From: an uncultured Collinsella sp.
GTDB taxonomy: Bacteria > Actinomycetota > Coriobacteriia > Coriobacteriales > Coriobacteriaceae
Direction of reading: 5' to 3'
Assembly: GCA_902489775.1 (NCBI GenBank)
Contig: CABUBH010000001.1
Coordinates: forward strand, 53,431 to 117,430
Length of the DNA: 64,000 nt
Position 1 is the stretch's first letter, and each line of letters opens with the position of its first letter. Below the pieces are notes generated by a model that was given only the letters and a program-made list of their open reading frames with translations, did no database searches and had not been told where the DNA came from. Both the position numbers and the translations under genes were made by a program. Positions 34,183-42,102 of the stretch are shown one piece after another.

Positions 34183-34842
34183 CTACTCACCGAGCATCTC
34201 TTGGAGCTTGGCTGCCACGGCATGTCCCAAGCTCTCGTGGCTTTCGGGCATCATATGCAGATAGTCGATATCGCCCGGCTCGGCAAAGTCGGCGGCATTC
34301 AAAAAGTCGCAGCCAAACTGCTCAGCCACATGTGCGTAGTACTCACCAAAATGCTCCGAGGCCTCGACGGAACGCTCGTCAAAATCGGTCATATATACAT
34401 CGGCGATCTGCGGCTTGATCTTGATAGGAGCCATCAGCAGAATGCGCGGACAAGGCGCAGCATCGGTCCACGGAAACGCGCGGACGGCGCGAATCAGTGC
34501 CATGGCGCCACGGGCGATATCGGAAGCTGTCACGTTAAAGACCGTCTTACAGTCGTTGGTGCCCAGCATGATTACAATGGCGTCCAGCGGCTTATGGGCC
34601 TCGAGCAGCATCGGAAGCGCGCGAATGCCGTTGAGGTTAGTGTCCAGATGGCACATATCGTCGCGCACCGTCGTGCGGCCGTTGAGCCCCTCCTCAATCA
34701 CATGCCAGCCCTCGCCCAGGTCACGCTGCGCCACGCCGCACCAGCGCACATCCTGCGCATAGCGCACCGCGGTGCCATCGCGCATACCAGCCGGATCATA
34801 GCCATAGGTATTGCTGTCACCAAAGCACAGAACGTTTTTCAT
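34183..34842 (-). CDS. SGNH/GDSL family hydrolase (arylesterase-like)
   Basis: This 219-residue esterase or lipase has block I as CFGDSNTYGYDP with the nucleophile serine, block III as MLGTNDCK, and a late histidine in YLHMMPESHESLG. No signal peptide is seen, so it should act in the cytoplasm on acyl or acetyl esters; the substrate is not evident. The start at ATG 34842 is preceded by AAGGAAGGG. A frame reaching 34938 would cover the upstream terminator and is rejected. Confidence 0.8.
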   Translation of the reverse strand: MKNVLCFGDSNTYGYDPAGMRDGTAVRYAQDVRWCGVAQRDLGEGWHVIEEGLNGRTTVRDDMCHLDTNLNGIRALPMLLEAHKPLDAIVIMLGTNDCKTVFNVTASDIARGAMALIRAVRAFPWTDAAPCPRILLMAPIKIKPQIADVYMTDFDERSVEASEHFGEYYAHVAEQFGCDFLNAADFAEPGDIDYLHMMPESHESLGHAVAAKLQEMLGE

Positions 34843-34866
34843 CGTAAGCCCTTCCTTTAGTAAAAA

Positions 34867-34893
34867 GCCGACGGGAGCAGCCCTCCCGCCGGC
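34867..34893 (-). terminator. Terminator of the PARG-like gene
   Basis: GCCGGCGGGAG and CTCCCGTCGGC pair in minus-strand sense, followed by TTTTT. It lies between the PARG-like gene and the SGNH gene. Confidence 0.9.
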
Positions 34894-34919
34894 TCGACCT
34901 ATCTGTCGGCACGTACCGA

Positions 34920-36053
34920 TTACAGGTACTTGCGCCAATCGTCATCGTCCTCATCGTCCTCGGCGGCAGCCTGGGCCTGCTCGGCGGCGCGAGCAGCCGC
35001 AGCGCGTGCGGCAACCTGGGCATAGGACTCCTCGTTGCGCTCGGGGAAGTTTGCCAGCACGTGCTCGAACTTGGCAAAATCCTCATCCCAGCGCGTAGAA
35101 GGCACGGCAAAGAACACCTGCTTGACCTTAAAGTCGCCCGATGCGAGCTCCTCGCGGAAGAGCTTTGCCACGGCCTCGGCGTCAAAGCCGTTGTTGTCGC
35201 AGCCCCAAGCACCCAGCACGAGCTTCTCGCGACCCAGCTCATCGCAGATGGCAAGGACAAAGCGGATACGGTCGCGCAGGGCATCCAACAGGGCGTCGTC
35301 GCTCACGCGGTACTCCTGGCGGGCACGCTTGACGTTGGGTGCGGCGGCCACGATCACGTCGGCATACGCATGCACGTGGTTGCGGTCGAAGCGCACAGCG
35401 GGCACCACCAGCGCACGATTGCGGTACAGCTCGCAGTTGATGTTGCGGCGACGGTTCTCGCCGTACCACTTGCGCTGCTTGTCGAGCACGTTGTACAGAT
35501 ACGAATCGGCGCAGAGCGTCGCCTCCTGGCCCAGGTAGCCCTGGATGTAGCCACCACCCGGATTGGTGAACGAGGCAAAAGCGAGCACGGCCATGTCGCA
35601 GAACTGCGCATAGCCGCGGCCGTTATCGAGGATTGCCTGCGTGGCGGAGGCATCAAGCACGGTGACCTCGGGCAGGACCGGAGCAGCCTCCTCCGCGGGC
35701 GCGGACTCAGCCTCGTCGGCCAACTCGGTGGACTCGGGTGCCGCCTCGGGCTCGGCCGCAGTCTCCACCTCGGCAGTCTCAACCTCGGCAGCATCGGCCT
35801 CCACAACCTCGGCAGCCTGCTCCTCAGCAGCCGCTGCCTTCTGGGCCTTGGCCTTCATCGCCGCGACAAAACCGGCAGGCATACCATCGAACTCTCGCAC
35901 GCCGGCAAGCGAACGCTCGATATCCTTGGCGCAGGCCTCGGACACAGCCGCCACATGGCGCTCGGCGGCCTTGGCACGCGCCTCGCGCTTGGGATTGGGC
36001 TGACCCGCTCGGTTAGACCTGCGGTTACGGTTCCTGTTGTCGACATCTGCCAT
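34920..36053 (-). CDS. TIGR02452/microbial PARG-like macrodomain protein
   Basis: The C-terminal 230 residues (from about 145) match the microbial poly(ADP-ribose) glycohydrolase-like family: VLAFASFTNPGGGYIQG, LCADSYLYNVLDK, VVPAVRFDRNH and the late LGAWGCDNNGFD. Those enzymes remove ADP-ribose from proteins. The catalytic signature GGG-X6-8-QEE appears here as GGGYIQGYLGQEA, so the second Glu is Ala. Ahead of the domain is a low-complexity acidic Ala/Glu region (about 85-140) after a basic start (RRSNRAGQPNPKREARAKAAERH). The protein may bind ADP-ribose without cleaving it. ATG 36053 follows AAAGGTGG. Confidence 0.72.
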   Translation of the reverse strand: MADVDNRNRNRRSNRAGQPNPKREARAKAAERHVAAVSEACAKDIERSLAGVREFDGMPAGFVAAMKAKAQKAAAAEEQAAEVVEADAAEVETAEVETAAEPEAAPESTELADEAESAPAEEAAPVLPEVTVLDASATQAILDNGRGYAQFCDMAVLAFASFTNPGGGYIQGYLGQEATLCADSYLYNVLDKQRKWYGENRRRNINCELYRNRALVVPAVRFDRNHVHAYADVIVAAAPNVKRARQEYRVSDDALLDALRDRIRFVLAICDELGREKLVLGAWGCDNNGFDAEAVAKLFREELASGDFKVKQVFFAVPSTRWDEDFAKFEHVLANFPERNEESYAQVAARAAAARAAEQAQAAAEDDEDDDDWRKYL

Positions 36054-36120
36054 ACGTGGCCACCTTTCCTGTCGCTGCCGCTATCGGCTTTTTCCCATCC
36101 ATGATACCCCGCCGCGCACA

Positions 36121-36148
36121 AAAAAGACGGCCCCGGAGGACCGCCTTT
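36121..36148 (-). terminator. Likely terminator of the BI-1 gene
   Basis: In minus-strand sense a small GC hairpin (GGCGGTCCTCCGGGGCC) is followed by GTCTTTTT. The stem has a bulge, so it is less certain than others here. Confidence 0.5.
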
Positions 36149-36194
36149 CGTATCGTTTTACCGCGTCCGGCAGGAAGCGTCGCAATGCCGCGCT

Positions 36195-36890
36195 TTAATC
36201 GCGACGGCCGAGGATGTTCAGAATGCGCAGGAACACATTGATGATGTCCACGAACAGGTTGGACGCCATGAGCACCGCATTGGGCAGCGTGGGCGGCACC
36301 GTCGTGGCAACATAGGTGTCGTAGCCAATAAAGCCGGCGAACACCACGATCACGATCAGGTCGGTGATGGTCTGCGAGACGCCCATGAACATCAGCACGA
36401 TCTCAACCAGAATCGTGGCGAGCAGAATGCCAAAACCGATGCCATATACGCGCTGGAAAAACTTGGGGAACGTCACGCCCAAGGCACCAAAGACAAAGGT
36501 GATGGCGGCCGTGGCGATAAAGGCAGTGTTGATGGTGGGCAGGTCGTAGTTGGCAAGGCCAAACGACGCGGTCAGGCCAAAGGTGCTCGCAAAGATTACG
36601 TAGCCCACAAGGGACAGGCCCACGGACTGCTTGCTGGCGGCGGCCGACATCATGACCATGCCGACGATGGTCAAAATAAACGAGCCAAAGACCAGCGGCA
36701 AGGCGGCGCCGCTCATCATCATGCGCGCAAACGACATGGTGCTCGTAAAGTAGGCGCCGGCGCCCATGGCGCAAAAGCCCAAGAAGATCAGGGCAGACAT
36801 GGCGAGATTGTACGCGCGCGGCGACATCTCCTTGGCGCGGCTTGCGCCGCTCTCGACGGGGCCGTTCTGATAGCCCTGGATATCGTTCAT
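36195..36890 (-). CDS. Bax inhibitor-1/YccA family membrane protein
   Basis: This 231-residue protein has seven predicted membrane helices and a short polar N-terminus (about 30 residues). The family pattern is visible in LFVDIINVFLRILNILGRRD at the end and the conserved FAGFIGYDTYV with its acidic residue. BI-1/TMBIM members act as ion (often calcium) leak channels or modulators of membrane proteases such as FtsH; the role here is unknown. The start at ATG 36890 follows AAAGGA. Confidence 0.87.
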   Translation of the reverse strand: MNDIQGYQNGPVESGASRAKEMSPRAYNLAMSALIFLGFCAMGAGAYFTSTMSFARMMMSGAALPLVFGSFILTIVGMVMMSAAASKQSVGLSLVGYVIFASTFGLTASFGLANYDLPTINTAFIATAAITFVFGALGVTFPKFFQRVYGIGFGILLATILVEIVLMFMGVSQTITDLIVIVVFAGFIGYDTYVATTVPPTLPNAVLMASNLFVDIINVFLRILNILGRRD

Positions 36891-36968
36891 ACTTCGTCCT
36901 TTCAAAAAGCGCACGACAGCGCCGTAGGTAACAAGATTCCTGCCATTGTACCCGAATGCCGCACGTCC

Positions 36969-37307
36969 TTACCTACGGCGCTCGCCCTCAAGCGTACGAT
37001 CAAAGGCCCAGACCCACCAACGCATCACGTGTGTCTGCGAGCCGTCTGCCCGCTCGCGCGTCTGGTCCTCCAGATACAACTCGGTCGCGTGCCCGCCAAA
37101 ACGCACCTTATATGTTGCCGTACGGATGCCGTGGACCATCAGGCCAAACCCGGTGGTCGAGATAATTTCGTCGATCGTAAAACAACGGCCGTCGACCCAG
37201 CAGACGGTGACCGGCACGACTTGTCCGCCCGCGAGGATGCGAGCCACGACGTCCACATACTGCTTGTGTACGCGCCGAGTTTTGCCGTCTGTCTGTCGAT
37301 ATTCCAT
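36969..37307 (-). CDS. Hypothetical protein, about 112 aa
   Basis: I do not recognise this family. The soluble product has a beta-rich pattern with VPVTVCWVDGRCFTIDEI and TYKVRFGGHATELYLED, and ends with VMRWWVWAFDRT and a basic tail. The content resembles small single-domain barrel proteins found in Gram-positive genomes. The ATG at 37307 follows AGGAGG with only one base between, which is unusually close; an in-frame ATG at 37328 has no binding site. The start is therefore uncertain. It is divergent from the phosphate transporter gene. Confidence 0.55.
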   Translation of the reverse strand: MEYRQTDGKTRRVHKQYVDVVARILAGGQVVPVTVCWVDGRCFTIDEIISTTGFGLMVHGIRTATYKVRFGGHATELYLEDQTRERADGSQTHVMRWWVWAFDRTLEGERRR

Positions 37308-37557
37308 GCCTCCTATTATCGAACGCATGTTTGCATGTTGTAAAGCGAACAGACTGTGGTTTTGGAGTGTCGTAGTAATCGCACGTGTCCGCATGGCGTG
37401 TTAGCAAAAAGAACACCCGCGGTCAACAGGGCTAATATTCAATTTTAGTGCCAAAAAGTTCACTTCTCCCATCAGAACTCGGTAAAGAGACCCGCAGGAG
37501 GTGATACGATTTATCATGTTTTTGTAACGTGTCTGCAAACTTCGAGAAAGCCCATAT

Positions 37558-38607
37558 ATGGACGTAACGTTCTCAACCTTCCTCGGCCAAATTGTGTCGA
37601 ACCCAGTCCTTGCCGTCACCGTGATCCTCGCGTTGGGCGCCATCTTCGTCAATGGATGGACCGACGCGCCCAACGCCATCGCGACCTGCGTCACTACGCG
37701 TTGCATGCCCGCCCGCGCCGCCATTCTCATGAGCGCCGCATTCAACTTCCTCGGCGTGCTCATCATGACGCACTTTAATGCGAGCGTCGCCAACACCATC
37801 TCACATATCGTCGACTTTGGCGGAAACAGCACCATGGCGCTCGCCTGTCTGTGCGCGGCGCTGTTCTCCATCGTCGTCTACGGTGCCACAGCGTCGCGTT
37901 TTGGCATCCCCACCTCGCAAAGCCACAGCCTTATCGCCGGCCTGACCGGTGCCGCTATCGCCCTCGGCGGCGCGAGCAGCGTCAACGTCCACGAGTGGAT
38001 GAAGGTCATCTACGGCCTGGCGCTCTCCATCGGCCTGGGCTTTGTCATGGGCTGGGTCCTGTGCAAACTCGTCTCGATTCTTTTCGCCGCCGCCAACAGG
38101 CGACGTGCCAATGTCTTCTTTAAATACGCTCAGATCGCGAGCGCCGCGGCCATGAGCTTTATGCACGGCGCGCAGGATGGACAGAAGTTCATCGGCGTGC
38201 TCTTTTTAGGCGTGGCCTTCGCAAACGGCCAGACCAGCGTCGGCGATGCCGGCATCCCCATCTGGATTATGCTGCTGTGCTCGGCCACTATGGGTATCGG
38301 TACCAGCGTGGGCGGTGAGCGCATCATCAAGTCCGTCGGCCAGAGCATGGTTAAGCTCGAGAAGTATCAGGGCTTCTCCGCCGACCTCGCGGGCGCCGCG
38401 AACCTGCTGCTTGCCACCCTTACCGGCATCCCCGTGTCCTCCACACACATCAAGACCTGCGCCATCATGGGCGTCGGTGCCGTCAAGCGCCTCTCGGCCA
38501 TCAACTTCGGAGTCGTCAAGGACATGATGTTCACCTGGTTCTTCACCTTCCCCGCCTGCGGACTCATCAGCTTTGTCATGGCCAAGCTGTTCATGATGTT
38601 CCTCTAA
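37558..38607 (+). CDS. PiT family inorganic phosphate transporter
   Basis: This 349-residue low-affinity, ion-coupled phosphate permease has about ten hydrophobic helices. The PiT signatures occur twice as inverted repeats: GWTDAPNAIATCV with PTSQSHSLIAG in the first half, and SFMHGAQDGQKFIGV with PVSSTHIKTCAIMGVG in the second. It is followed 67 bases later by the DUF47 gene, the usual PiT partner. The ATG at 37558 has only a weak GAGAAAG upstream. With pstSCAB-phoU in the same window, both low- and high-affinity uptake systems are present. Confidence 0.92.
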   Translation: MDVTFSTFLGQIVSNPVLAVTVILALGAIFVNGWTDAPNAIATCVTTRCMPARAAILMSAAFNFLGVLIMTHFNASVANTISHIVDFGGNSTMALACLCAALFSIVVYGATASRFGIPTSQSHSLIAGLTGAAIALGGASSVNVHEWMKVIYGLALSIGLGFVMGWVLCKLVSILFAAANRRRANVFFKYAQIASAAAMSFMHGAQDGQKFIGVLFLGVAFANGQTSVGDAGIPIWIMLLCSATMGIGTSVGGERIIKSVGQSMVKLEKYQGFSADLAGAANLLLATLTGIPVSSTHIKTCAIMGVGAVKRLSAINFGVVKDMMFTWFFTFPACGLISFVMAKLFMMFL

Positions 38608-38674
38608 TCAAACCGAACGTCCATCCGGACCGCAACACTTCGCCCACCCGTCTTCGCCTCGAAAGGACCCACCC

Positions 38675-39298
38675 ATGGCAAAGAAACCCGATTCGTTCTA
38701 CTTTGACAACTACGTCGCTTGCGCCGACCTCGCCGTCCAGGCCGCAGAGCTGCTCACCAAGATTTTTGAGAACTTCGATCCCGCGCAGATTCACGACATG
38801 CTCAATAAGATGCATGCGATTGAGCATGCGGCAGACAAGAAGCACCACGAGCTCGAAGACGCCCTGCTCACCGCCTTTATCACCCCGCTCGAGCGCGAGG
38901 ATCTGGATCTGATGAGCTGCGCGCTCGACACCGTGCTCGACCGTATTGAGGGCGTCGTGCAGCGCGTCTACTTCACCAACATCCAGAGCATCCATCCCGA
39001 CGCCATCGTCATCGCCCACAAGGTGACTGACGCCTGCCGCGCCATGAAAGACCTGATGGTCGAGCTGCCCAACTACCGCAAGTCCAAGACCCTGCGCGAA
39101 CTCGTCATCCAGATCAACACCATCGAGTCCGAAGCCGACGAGCTCTATATCAACGCCATGCGCAACCTGCACGTTAACGGCAAGGACCCGCTCGAGGTCA
39201 TCGCCTGGCGTGACGTGTACGCCTTCCTGGAGTACTGCGCTGACTGCTGTGAGAATGTGGCCGATGTTGTGGATTCGATTGTCATGAAGAACAGTTAA
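38675..39298 (+). CDS. DUF47 / PhoU-like accessory protein of PiT
   Basis: This 207-residue protein is all-helical, with PhoU-like repeats: LLTKIFENFD, IEHAADKKHHELEDALLTAFITPLEREDL and IVMKNS at the end. DUF47 proteins are encoded beside PiT transporters and are thought to control them. The ATG at 38675 follows AAAGGACC. The layout with PiT (67-base gap, same strand) supports cotranscription. Confidence 0.9.
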   Translation: MAKKPDSFYFDNYVACADLAVQAAELLTKIFENFDPAQIHDMLNKMHAIEHAADKKHHELEDALLTAFITPLEREDLDLMSCALDTVLDRIEGVVQRVYFTNIQSIHPDAIVIAHKVTDACRAMKDLMVELPNYRKSKTLRELVIQINTIESEADELYINAMRNLHVNGKDPLEVIAWRDVYAFLEYCADCCENVADVVDSIVMKNS

Positions 39299-39322
39299 TT
39301 GGGGGTACGTGTCCCACCGGTC

Positions 39323-39399
39323 GCGGGCCCGACCACTAATACCTTTTTCACTCCGGCTGCAAGCAGAGTCGTTCAAAAGGTATTAGTGGTCGGGCCCGC
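39323..39399. repeat. Perfect 25-bp inverted repeat element
   Basis: GCGGGCCCGACCACTAATAC (first 20 of the 25-base arm, 39323-39347) and its exact complement (39375-39399) flank a 27-base loop. It lies just after the DUF47 gene. No short target duplication is obvious. The bases that follow up to the nitroreductase are low in C (see findings). Confidence 0.85.
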
Positions 39400-39583
39400 T
39401 CCCTTATGTACCACCATTGGGAACTTTGGCTGAGGGGTTGAGCGTGGTGGGGCCTTTGCTGTGATGACCCTTGATTGCTCGGGGTTTTACTTTGGTATTC
39501 GATGAGCGATTGGCTGATTGCTGCTTTGGATACTGTTTGGGTTACTTTGGGTTTGTTTGATTTTAAATTGTTGGAGGGCTTGT

Positions 39584-40114
39584 ATGTCGTATATGGATCT
39601 GGCTCGGGGTCGATATTCTTGTCGTGAGTTTGAGGATCGTTCTGTTGAGCAAGCTGTGGTGGATGCCATTGTTGAGGCTGGGCGGATTGCTCCTTCTGCT
39701 TGTAATAATCATCCTTCTCGTGTGATGGTGCTGGATACGCCTGAGCTTCTGGAGAAGGCTGCTGCTTGTCAGCCTCGGTTTGCTCGTGATGGATCTATCT
39801 TTGGCGCTCCGCTCATCTTCCTTATTTGTAGCGTTACCGAAGACGCTTGGGTGCGCCCGTATGACCAGATGAATTCCAGTGAAATCGATACGTCCATAGT
39901 GTGCGATCAGATGATGATGGAGGCCACCGAGCAGGGCCTGGGAACGTGTTGGGTATGCCATTTTAAGCCCGAGGTGGCACAGGAGCAGTTCAACCTGCCC
40001 GAGGGCGTCTATCCCTATCACATGCTCGTCTGCGGATATCCTGCCGACCACATCGCCGATTCCGAGCATCGCGAGGCCCGTACCATTCCCCTCTCCGACT
40101 TCCTCCTCAAGTAG
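39584..40114 (+). CDS. Nitroreductase family protein
   Basis: This 176-residue FMN-dependent oxidoreductase has SYMDLARGRYSCREFEDR, the helix EAGRIAPSACNNHPSR, and the late GLGTCWVCHFKPEVAQ. Nitroreductase-family enzymes reduce nitro compounds, quinones or enones with NAD(P)H. The ATG at 39584 follows TTGGAGGG. The first 70 codons use T-ending codons almost throughout, while the rest use the C-ending codons usual in this window; the switch is near 39800. A plus-strand terminator follows at 40161-40199. Confidence 0.87.
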   Translation: MSYMDLARGRYSCREFEDRSVEQAVVDAIVEAGRIAPSACNNHPSRVMVLDTPELLEKAAACQPRFARDGSIFGAPLIFLICSVTEDAWVRPYDQMNSSEIDTSIVCDQMMMEATEQGLGTCWVCHFKPEVAQEQFNLPEGVYPYHMLVCGYPADHIADSEHREARTIPLSDFLLK

Positions 40115-40160
40115 ATTTTGGGACATGCCCTAAAACCTATCCTTGACCGCTCACCGGTTC

Positions 40161-40199
40161 GCCGAGTTCTGCGCCACTATGTGCAGGGCTCGGTTTTTT
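40161..40199 (+). terminator. Rho-independent terminator of the nitroreductase gene
   Basis: CCGAG..CTGC pairs with GCAG..CTCGG and is followed by TTTTTT. Confidence 0.88.
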
Positions 40200-40230
40200 A
40201 TGTTGCGCGCCCCGGTACAGTCATAAAAAA

Positions 40231-40251
40231 GGACCCGCAAGCTGCGGGTCC
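40231..40251 (-). terminator. Rho-independent terminator of divIVA
   Basis: GGACCCGCA pairs with TGCGGGTCC around a 3-base loop, and the minus-strand transcript ends in TTTTTT. It would end the long division transcript. Confidence 0.92.
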
Positions 40252-40280
40252 TTTCTAGGCACTAAATTGTAGGCCGAATG

Positions 40281-40955
40281 TTAGTCCAGGTCGTCGGCAG
40301 CGAAGTTGTCGATCGGGGCGAAGGGATCGGCCACGGGGACAACCGGGTCAGCGACGGGCAGCGGCTCGGCGGGAACAGTCACCGCAGGAGAAGCGGCAGA
40401 ACCGACCGGCGTGGAGGCCATGAGGTCGGCCGGGAAGGAGTTCTGGGCATCGTCCATGAAGTGCTGGATGAGCTTGAGATACTCGGCCTTGAACTCCTCA
40501 CGAGAAGCCTTGAGACGATCGATCTCCTCGAGCTCAGCCTGCTTTTCGGTCAGAGCCTGGCGGATAACCTCGCGGGCCTTGGCGTCAGCCTCGTTGCGGA
40601 TACGCTCAGCGTTCTCGTTGGCATCGTTGACGATGGTCTCAGCGGTCTGCTGGGCAGCGATCAGGGCAGCGGAAATCTGACGCTCCTGAGCGGAGAAGTC
40701 AGGGGCGGGAGCAGCCACGGGGGCGGCAGGAACGGCCTGGGCGGTGGCATCCTGAGCCTGGGCAAGCTGAGCCTGCGCATCGGCAAGCTGCTGCTCGGTA
40801 GCAGTCAGACGACCCTTAAGGTCGACGATCTTAGCGAGCATAGCGTCAACCTCAGAGGACAGCGTCTCCAAGAAGACGTCGACCTCGGCAGGATCGTAGC
40901 CACGCTTGGCCTCAGAGAAAGTCTGAGCCTGGATGTCTGCAGGGGTAATAGCCAT
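40281..40955 (-). CDS. divIVA: DivIVA domain cell-pole/septum protein
   Basis: This coiled-coil scaffold binds curved membrane and organises polar growth and division. The 224-residue product opens with the DivIVA lipid-binding start (TPADIQAQTFSEAKRGYDPAEVDVFLE), then a helix with a spaced hydrophobic pattern, a Gln/Ala/Pro linker (about 60-90) and a second long coiled coil (about 90-170). The last 50 residues are a Pro/Ala/Val tail, likely disordered. ATG 40955 follows AAGGAG. It closes the yggS-sepF-yggT-divIVA series, the order known from actinobacteria and Bacillus (ylm cluster). Confidence 0.92.
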   Translation of the reverse strand: MAITPADIQAQTFSEAKRGYDPAEVDVFLETLSSEVDAMLAKIVDLKGRLTATEQQLADAQAQLAQAQDATAQAVPAAPVAAPAPDFSAQERQISAALIAAQQTAETIVNDANENAERIRNEADAKAREVIRQALTEKQAELEEIDRLKASREEFKAEYLKLIQHFMDDAQNSFPADLMASTPVGSAASPAVTVPAEPLPVADPVVPVADPFAPIDNFAADDLD

Positions 40956-41016
40956 AACAAGTCTCCTTTTTCATCGCCTCGGCGCTACACGCCCGACGTA
41001 AGTTACTAAGACAGTT

Positions 41017-41298
41017 CTACACGAGTATACCTATAAGAAGCTGCAGAACCAGCCTCTGCACCAACTGCAACGCAATAATCGCAACGACCGGCGAAAAATC
41101 GATACCGCCCATCGGCGGGATGAAACGACGGAACAGGTTGAGCCACGGACCGCACACGCTATCAAGCACCGCAGCAATATCCTGAAGCAAACCACCCTGC
41201 TTCATGGGAATCCACGTCATAAAGCAGTAGACGACAATGAGCGTGGAATAGAAGTTGAACAGCGTGTTGACCAGCTGGACGATAGTGTAGATGTTGAT
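41017..41298 (-). CDS. yggT: YggT family membrane protein, probable AUC start
   Basis: This small membrane protein (about 93 residues) has two hydrophobic segments, as usual for YggT/YlmG: IYTIVQLVNTLFNFYSTLIV and a late VVAIIALQLVQRLVLQLLI. The sequence before the first ATG (41220) is plainly part of the protein, since without it the first helix is lost. The only start in the right place is AUC at 41298, six bases after GAGGAG; no ATG, GTG or TTG fits. It begins 21 bases after the sepF stop. YggT members affect septum-related membrane insertion; function is poorly known. Confidence 0.7.
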   Translation of the reverse strand: MNIYTIVQLVNTLFNFYSTLIVVYCFMTWIPMKQGGLLQDIAAVLDSVCGPWLNLFRRFIPPMGGIDFSPVVAIIALQLVQRLVLQLLIGILV

Positions 41299-41319
41299 GG
41301 GAATCTCCTCGTCTTGTCT

Positions 41320-42042
41320 TTACTTAAGGTAGCCGTCGGCACGAAGCTTCTTGAGATCGGAATCTTTGACCTCGCAACCGGCGGGCAGCACCATGAACAC
41401 GCGGTCGCCCACCTCCTTGACCGTGGCACCCAGACCGCAGGCAAAGCCGTAAGAGAAGTCCAAGACGCGCTTGGCAACTTCGGTGCGTACGCCCACAAAA
41501 ATCAGTGCGACAGGCTGCTTGGTGCGAACGCGGCGCACCACAGTCTCCACGTCGTCATAGCTCTCGGGGCGCAGGACATAGGCCGGCAGCTGCGGCGTGG
41601 CGTTGATGATATTGCTCGCATAGGCCGAGGCATCGCTCGGTGCAGGCGCGGGTGCAGCGGCGGCACGGGCGCGGGTATTCTCGGCGTAGCTCGACGGCGT
41701 GTCATAGGCACCGGGACGATAACCGCTCGCAACACTGTCCTGCGAGCGCGAAGGCGGGTTATACGTCGTGGCATGGCGGGAGTCATCGCCGACCAGCTGA
41801 CCGGAGCGCGTATACACGGCAACCGACTCAGCTTCACCGCGGCGCGTCTGACCAAGCAGGCCGTTGCTCGGCTCGTCTTGGGTGTAGAAGCCCTCGCCCG
41901 AAGCACCGCTGTAGCCGTTGTTCTGATAGCCATCGTCGTAGCCGTCATCGTAGCCGTAGTCGTCGTCCTGGCCATAACCCTGGTCGTAACCCTGCTGGCC
42001 GCCCAGGTGCATCTTATTTTTAATCTCGTCAAGGAAGCCCAT
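41320..42042 (-). CDS. sepF: Cell division protein SepF
   Basis: SepF anchors FtsZ to the membrane, replacing FtsA where it is missing, as here. The 240-residue product starts with an amphipathic helix MGFLDEIKNKMHLGG that should bind membrane. A Gly/Tyr/Asp-rich low-complexity linker follows (about 16-130, with repeated DDGY). The C-terminal domain carries NIINATPQLPAYVLRPESYDDVE... and VFMVLPAGCEV. The ATG at 42042 follows AGAGGA. It lies between yggS and yggT. Confidence 0.92.
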   Translation of the reverse strand: MGFLDEIKNKMHLGGQQGYDQGYGQDDDYGYDDGYDDGYQNNGYSGASGEGFYTQDEPSNGLLGQTRRGEAESVAVYTRSGQLVGDDSRHATTYNPPSRSQDSVASGYRPGAYDTPSSYAENTRARAAAAPAPAPSDASAYASNIINATPQLPAYVLRPESYDDVETVVRRVRTKQPVALIFVGVRTEVAKRVLDFSYGFACGLGATVKEVGDRVFMVLPAGCEVKDSDLKKLRADGYLK

Positions 42043-42102
42043 GGTTGTGTCCTCTCGCGGTTTAGTGCAGGCGCCCCGATAATCAGTGCGCACTTCAGAG
42101 CC

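Noticed and set aside
37500..37557. Tiny ORF (GTG after AGGAGG) before the PiT gene
   Set aside because: Nine codons only; more likely chance or the PiT leader.
41017..41220. yggT starting at ATG 41220
   Set aside because: It would remove the first helix, and no ribosome binding site lies ahead of that ATG.
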